From Coturnix japonica (lineage: Eukaryota; Chordata; Aves; Galliformes; Phasianidae): 64,000 bases of DNA. Below the pieces are notes generated by a model. That model ran no database searches and had not been told where the DNA came from. It saw only the letters and a list, made by a program, of their open reading frames with translations. Shown piece after piece: positions 58,740 through 64,000 of the stretch (positions are counted from its first letter, which is position 1; every line of letters starts with the position of its first letter). The stretch spans positions 2,589,336-2,653,335 of the forward strand of contig NC_029542.1 of NCBI RefSeq assembly GCF_001577835.2, given 5' to 3'. Position numbers and translations under genes: made by a program.

Positions 58740-61110
58740 CATTGCTATAGAATGAAGCCCACACACCATTGGATTCCTGCGTGGTTCTATCCCATTCCCA
58801 CCCACCAAAGCCAAAGCATCAGGTCCGAACTGGCATTAACTCACATCTCCCAGTCACTGCCTTGTCCAAGGAGAGGGAGACCCTGTGTGGAGACAGGGAG
58901 CAGCACACCAGGCAGGTCCACGTGGGAGGAGATCCATGGGACTCACCTGCGCTCCCTGCCTGCATGTGGTTCCAGGCCCCAGGTTAAAAGAGCAGAGTCA
59001 AATGTGAGCACATTTGCTCTCAATTTCTGCTCAGAAAAGCAACAAAGACAGAATTCTCACCCCTCCATTTTCAAATTGTTGCTGTTGTATTTTAGACTGG
59101 TTATCACTAAGATGGTGGGTAACCACCGGAGGAAGGAGAAAAGAGATGAATATCAGTGCTAAAATGTTTGAGTTCAGGTAAAACAGAAGACATGCTTTTG
59201 GCTAAGTGTGTATTTTCAAACAGAAATCACATGTCTTGAAGGAAAGTGCCATTTTCAGTAGATAACCAAAGGCATTTTGAGGTGCAAGGAGTGTATCAGA
59301 GATGGTATTAAAGAGAAGAGCATGACAACCATCCCTTCACCCCACCCCATGAAAACTACAGTTTATGTAAGGGAAATAGAAGGGGGAGGTGCTGCTGTGC
59401 TGTAGATGAGCTCCAGCTCTGCTTGGGGAGGAAGAACACAAAGAACCCAAAGGAGAAGGCTGCAGCAGCAGCCCATGGGTCAGTGCTATGGCATCTCCTC
59501 ACAGACGGCGCTGAGGAATGCTTGGAGCCAACACAGTGACACAGATCACAAAGCACCTGACCTATTTCCCCCCAAGGCCCATAGTCAGAATAACCCAGAG
59601 AACCAACAGAGGTCTTTAACCTGAATAGCTTTGGCTGTACCCACAGCGCACCCCATTGCAAGTGGGTCATATCCAGAAAGACTCAGACCCACATCAGGAC
59701 CTTCAACTTCACTGCCTCAATTCCAGCACGAGATTCAAACTGCCACCATTTGCCACTGCAACGAGCAGATCCCACCTGCAAAACCAGGATATGAGCAGGG
59801 GAATCCTCACACACCCCACAAGCATCTGCACTGTGCAAACCAAGAGGGGCAGTGGCTCCCCAAACTGCCCCCAATCAGTGCTTTCAACAGCAATAGCCAA
59901 CCACTGGGCCTTGGGATGAAGCACTTCCCATTCCCCCCCCCATGCTGCTGAGGTGGGCATCCTCTTCTATAACAATCAGAGCAGCCCCAGCACCATTCCA
60001 TGTACCTATGCCAAGCATCCAGAGGTGAGACTTTCCTCTGATCTCTTCCTTCCCCTTTAAAATAATTGGTTTGAATACTGCAAGAGTCAGAAATAAAGAA
60101 AGAGGGTGCAGCCCTTGTGCTGGTCCACCGCTTCTGGTGCCTTTAGAAGCCTTTGTTTTCCTCTGCAGCCACCAGGAACCTCTAACAAATCCAGATTTTG
60201 GTGTGCTCACCCAATTCCAAGAACTGACACTTTAAATATGCATGTGTGTGTATATATATATATAAAGAACCAAAGCACAACACAGAATGAATGCGATGAG
60301 GCAGAAACATCCCGAAAGTTTGCAATGCTGGTGTTGAAAGAGGAGCCCTTTGTATGTTAATGATCTTTCTCCTTCTGTGCCCAACTGCTGAAGGGCGATT
60401 CAAGAGCTCTCAGTGCTGAGAAAGAGGGGAAGCTCAACGTGCCCAAGGACAGCAGCATCTCCTGGCACGCTGCTGGAACCTGCCCCACCCCAGAGGCCAC
60501 TGCAAGGGAGCTGCTTTGCTCTGAGCCTGCTCCTCTCCTTGGTCCCAAATAGAGAGGATTTGCTGCATAACAGCTCATGGATGTGATGGGATCCAGTGTT
60601 CTTATGGAGCAAAGGAGCTGGGGTGCAAGGATGCCAAAGTAGCATCACACATGGAGACAACTCATGCTGCTGTCAGTCCTGCTGCCCATCAGCACTACAT
60701 GCTCCTACACCCCACCCCATCTTTGTGATATGGGATTCAGGGTTTTGCTTTGCTGCTCCCAGAGCTCAGGTTGGATATTACTCTGCTTGGAGCTGGAAAG
60801 GGAAGAGGTGCCACCAGGCTGATTCTGAAGCAATAAGTAAATTACAGTTGTGCTTTACCATGCTCATTTATGGATGTAATTTTGGCTAATTTGATGGAAG
60901 AGAGCAAGGCTCCTTCCCCTAAAGTCAAGCTACAGAAGCCACCTCTGTTCCATGCCATAGCTATGTAGACTAATGTCAAGGCTGGTAATATAGCCCAGCA
61001 GTCCTCAGTCCTTGGGCTGCATTTTATCCATAGTAATTCCTTTCCTAAATGTTTATGTTAAATAAACTCTTTCTGGAATTGTTCAACATAGTAATTATTG
61101 GGAGATAATT
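58740..61110. other. Intergenic stretch without recognised genes
   Basis: Ordinary composition. A short (TG)n(TA)n microsatellite lies at 60243-60264 (GTGTGTGTATATATATATAT). No gene, exon chain or transposon recognised otherwise. Confidence 0.45.
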
Positions 61111-61116
61111 GCCTGT

Positions 61117-61245
61117 GATGAGCAGATAGTGACAGGAGAAGGGAGGATGGCTTTAAGCTAAAAGAGGGGAGATTTAGATCAGATGTGAAGAGGACAATCT
61201 TTACCCAGAGGCAGTGATGCTCTAGCAATGCTGTCCAGAGGTTTG
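61117..61245 (+). mobile_element. CR1 LINE 3' region fragment
   Basis: GATAGTGACAGGAGAAGGGAGGATGGCTTTAAGCTAAAAGAGGGGAGATTTAGATCAGATG...TTTACCCAGAGGCAGTGATGC matches the CR1 stretch that reads AGGAAATGGCTTTAAGCTAAAAGAGGGGAGATTTAGATTAGAT. Plus orientation, lacking the terminal repeat; 5'-truncated. Confidence 0.85.
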
Positions 61246-61249
61246 GGTA

Positions 61250-64000
61250 CCAAACCCAGCTGCCCTTTCTCCATCCCTTTGCCAAACTTAACACTAAGCC
61301 CCTCACAGCAGTTCCATGTACTGAGGATGAACCAGAAACCCCAACAGCAGCATCACAATCCACAGGGCAGCTCTCAAATCGGTGTGTCAGCACAGAGCAA
61401 GCTGGATGGTGCTGGAAGGTGCTGCTGGAGCGAGCACAGCTCTGCTGCCCCGATGGCATTAGCAGAGCCTGGCTGACATCACACTCACAGCTGAGGGCAG
61501 AGCACTCATCCCTATGTGCTCGCATGACGTCGGGCTGTGTCAGCACAAGCGTGTTGCAGCACGAGGCGACATCGCAACGGCCTCCATGGCATCACCCAGA
61601 CCCACGTTGCAGGTCATGCTGTAAGGGATGGAAGTTGCAACGTAGGCACCAGAACTGGTCCACGCAGCCCTGGGCACAGGTCAGCACCACGACAGTGTGT
61701 GGTGGGAGGAGGAGGATGGCTCAGCACCCATCTGAATGCAGCCAATATCTCCTGCCCCACACAAACTGCTTCCATGGGGAGCTTCATGCCTACAGCCCAA
61801 AGCCTGCATCCAATGGTTCGTGCCCATTGACTCTTCTTGCCCATAACTCTTGTTCCTCCTCAACACGAACCACAGCAGGAGGTAGCAGTAGAAAGCCAAG
61901 ATAAAGCTCCTAACAACATTCCCATGGACTGGAACCTCCCCAGAGACTTTTGTTTTGTTATTTCTAATGGCCAGGATCTAGTCTGTTGTGTTGGGGGTCT
62001 GTCTGTTGGTTTCTTTCCTCCTTTTCCTTTGCAATATGGATTCTCACACACAAACAGGCTGACAACACGTTTCTTATCACACTGGGCATAGAGGAACCCT
62101 CCAGAAGGCAGCAATCTACTAGAAGGGAAGAGATGCAGGAGAACTGCTGCCACATCTCATAGAGTCATAGTATAGAGTTGGAGGGGACCCCTGAGGGTCG
62201 TCGTGTCCAACTCCAGCCTCATCTTACACTGCTCCAGCCACACCAACCACAAGGAAATGGTCCCCAGTGGCACCTGCAAGGATTCCAGTCTTGCAGGTAT
62301 AGGTACCTTGAGCAAACACATAAAGAGAATAACAGCAAAACTGCTGGCACTCAGGGGCAGAACCAAGCTGGAAACCTGACCTGCTTTGCTTCATAGAGAG
62401 GAGAGAGAGATGAAGTCTGTCCTTCATATAGAAGCTTCAAAATTTGTAAAGCACAACTGGTGGGACAGAGATACCAGCTGAAACCCCAGGGCCTAGATGA
62501 AGATTAGAATTGGTACCTGGCACTGCATGGGCAGTCAGAAGCAATTGCAGATGGAGAGCTGAGACTCAGAAACAGCAGCGTGGGGTCACAGTGACTAAGA
62601 GCCAGTGGGATGCTGCCCTAATAAGAACAGTGCAGCTGAGATTACTGAGCTACAGAAGCCTTCACATGGTCAGACTAACCAACACTCCTTGGCCAGAACT
62701 CTCATAGAGGAGGAAGGCACACGTGGGGTTTGATATGAGAATGATAGAATCGGTGCTAAAGTGCTGCGCTCCAAGGATAACCATCTGCCTCAGCTCCAGC
62801 CTTCCAAGGAGACATCAGCAGGACAACCATAGGTGATATACAGCCCAAGTAAAAAAGGAGCTCATGACCACCATGAAGCCTTCCAAGAGGACAACAGCAG
62901 AGGAGCTTCTTCCTCTTCATATAAACCTCCAGCTGTTGCTCTTTGATCAGCATAAGAAAACAGATGAGAGAGGTTGGATCCCTCCTTACCACCAGCTCTC
63001 CATCACAAATCCCCCACCCAACAGCCAAGGAAGTGGGAGCAGCACCCAGAAAGGCACACAAAGAGTTAAAGCACAGATCAGCTCCTGTCATCAGCAGCCC
63101 TGGATGAGCCCCAAGTCTCCGTGCTGGTACCTGGGCGCCTGCCTCTGTCTATGGGGTGGAGCCCTCCTAACCACAGGGCAGCCTCGCCTGCATTCCTGCA
63201 CCCTGAGCGACAGCAGGAGAGCCCTGGCAGCAAAAAGGTGCCTCCTGCAGGGCCAGGGCAGACTCGCCCTGGAAATCTCCTTACTTAGGAGAAATGGGCT
63301 GAGGAGCCATTGAGGGCTTGGCACCAGCAGGTGTTTTGCTGGAGATGTTTAGGAGCGCGTTGAAATTGCCAGCTTGCATCTCTTTAGATGTCTGAGCAAT
63401 ATCCTAGCTCGGAATTAGGAGGGTAATAAGGGCTTGAAAGCAGGAACAACCGCAGCTGGATTAAGATACAGGCACCCAGGGCCTTTGCTCAGATCCCTGG
63501 CTTGCAGGGCCTTGGGATGACATCAGTCCTCACTTTTGCTTAGCAAAAGCATTTCTGGTGCTGTTTGTAAAGAGAAGCCAAGTGGGAGAGTCGCTGCTCT
63601 CAGGCCACTTGACCAGGTTAAAATCAAGGGTCCAAGAGGACAACAGGGACCACTGCTGCTGGAGCCCAGAGCAGCTCACAGACATGGGCTCATGATCCCA
63701 TGGTTAGGAAGGCAGCTCAGATGGTGTGAGCATCAGAAGAACATGGTGGGTACCAGCTTTAGGGCAACCACAGACAGCACCTGAATGGTTTCCATCAGCC
63801 CTGGGAGTGACCAGAGCTGGATATCCCACCTGCTGGTATCCATCCTGGTCACTATTCTCACCTGATGGGACCAGGCTTTCTGGCAATGCAGCTCCACTCT
63901 CTGTAGCAGCATTTGTCTTCCTTGAATGCTATTCACTGCAAAGGAGATATTGGGGAAGAAGAGCAGGTAGATCATAGACCACGATCTGAGCTTAAATGGA
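61250..64000. other. Right end of window, no gene recognised (apart from the CR1 fragment at 62156)
   Basis: Unique sequence of average composition. Frames up to about 160 codons on both strands lack recognisable domains or a coherent exon structure. Nothing indicates where the next gene begins. Confidence 0.4.
62156..62232 (-). mobile_element. CR1 LINE 3'-end fragment
   Basis: TCATAGAGTCATAGTATAGAGTTGGAGGGGACCCCTGAGG...GTCCAACTCCAGCC matches the reverse complement of the CR1 3' terminus. About 75 bases remain. Confidence 0.8.

Noticed and set aside
45028-63977. Possible TAC4 or other neighbouring genes expected near DLX4 by synteny
   Set aside because: No FFGLM/FVGLM-GKR type motif, no exon chain with consistent phases and no recognisable domain in any frame was noticed. 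Assigning a gene here would be guesswork.

Overview
The window is vertebrate nuclear DNA and most likely comes from a galliform bird, in the block corresponding to chicken microchromosome 27. Three things point there: very compact GC-rich genes with short introns, many short-period GC-rich tandem repeats, and several decayed CR1 LINE 3' ends as the only interspersed repeats. The species and chromosome are inferences. The gene order SAMD14 - PDK2 - ITGA3 - DLX3 - DLX4, with matching relative orientations, is that of human 17q21.33 read in reverse.

Layout. SAMD14 (+) covers 81-4686; its 5' leader exon(s) lie off the left edge. PDK2 (-) covers 5860-11070 and lies tail to tail with SAMD14. ITGA3 (-) follows: 24 coding exons between 12787 and 22944, plus a second, alternative cytoplasmic-tail exon at 12290-12438. 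The first coding exon of ITGA3 could not be found; it may lie in the badly resolved tract 25930-27600 or be missing. A GC-rich CpG block (27600-28070) and an interval with two strong CTCF-like motifs separate ITGA3 from DLX3 (+, 31207-34524). DLX4 (-, 38139-40743) faces DLX3 tail to tail, forming the classical convergent Dlx bigene pair in only about 9.5 kb from start codon to start codon. From 41 kb to the right edge no protein-coding gene is visible. This part is closer to average base composition and holds CR1 fragments, two low-complexity arrays (43.3-43.8 and 44.6-44.8 kb) and several homeodomain-site-rich stretches that could be Dlx regulatory elements.

The genes are ordinary conserved host genes: a SAM-domain signalling adaptor, a mitochondrial kinase that inhibits the pyruvate dehydrogenase complex, a laminin-binding integrin alpha subunit with two spliceable tails, and two homeodomain transcription factors of epidermal, craniofacial and appendage development. 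They share no pathway; neighbourhood reflects ancient synteny. I see no new enzymatic or defence system. The observations most worth checking are a convergent arrangement of CTCF-like motifs around DLX3-DLX4, a TAATTA cluster in the DLX3-DLX4 intergenic gap, and clusters of single-base indels in two otherwise conserved exons (PDK2 exon 1 and the ITGA3 B tail) that suggest assembly error in homopolymer-rich DNA. There are two runs of N (19940-20599 and 29013-29037).
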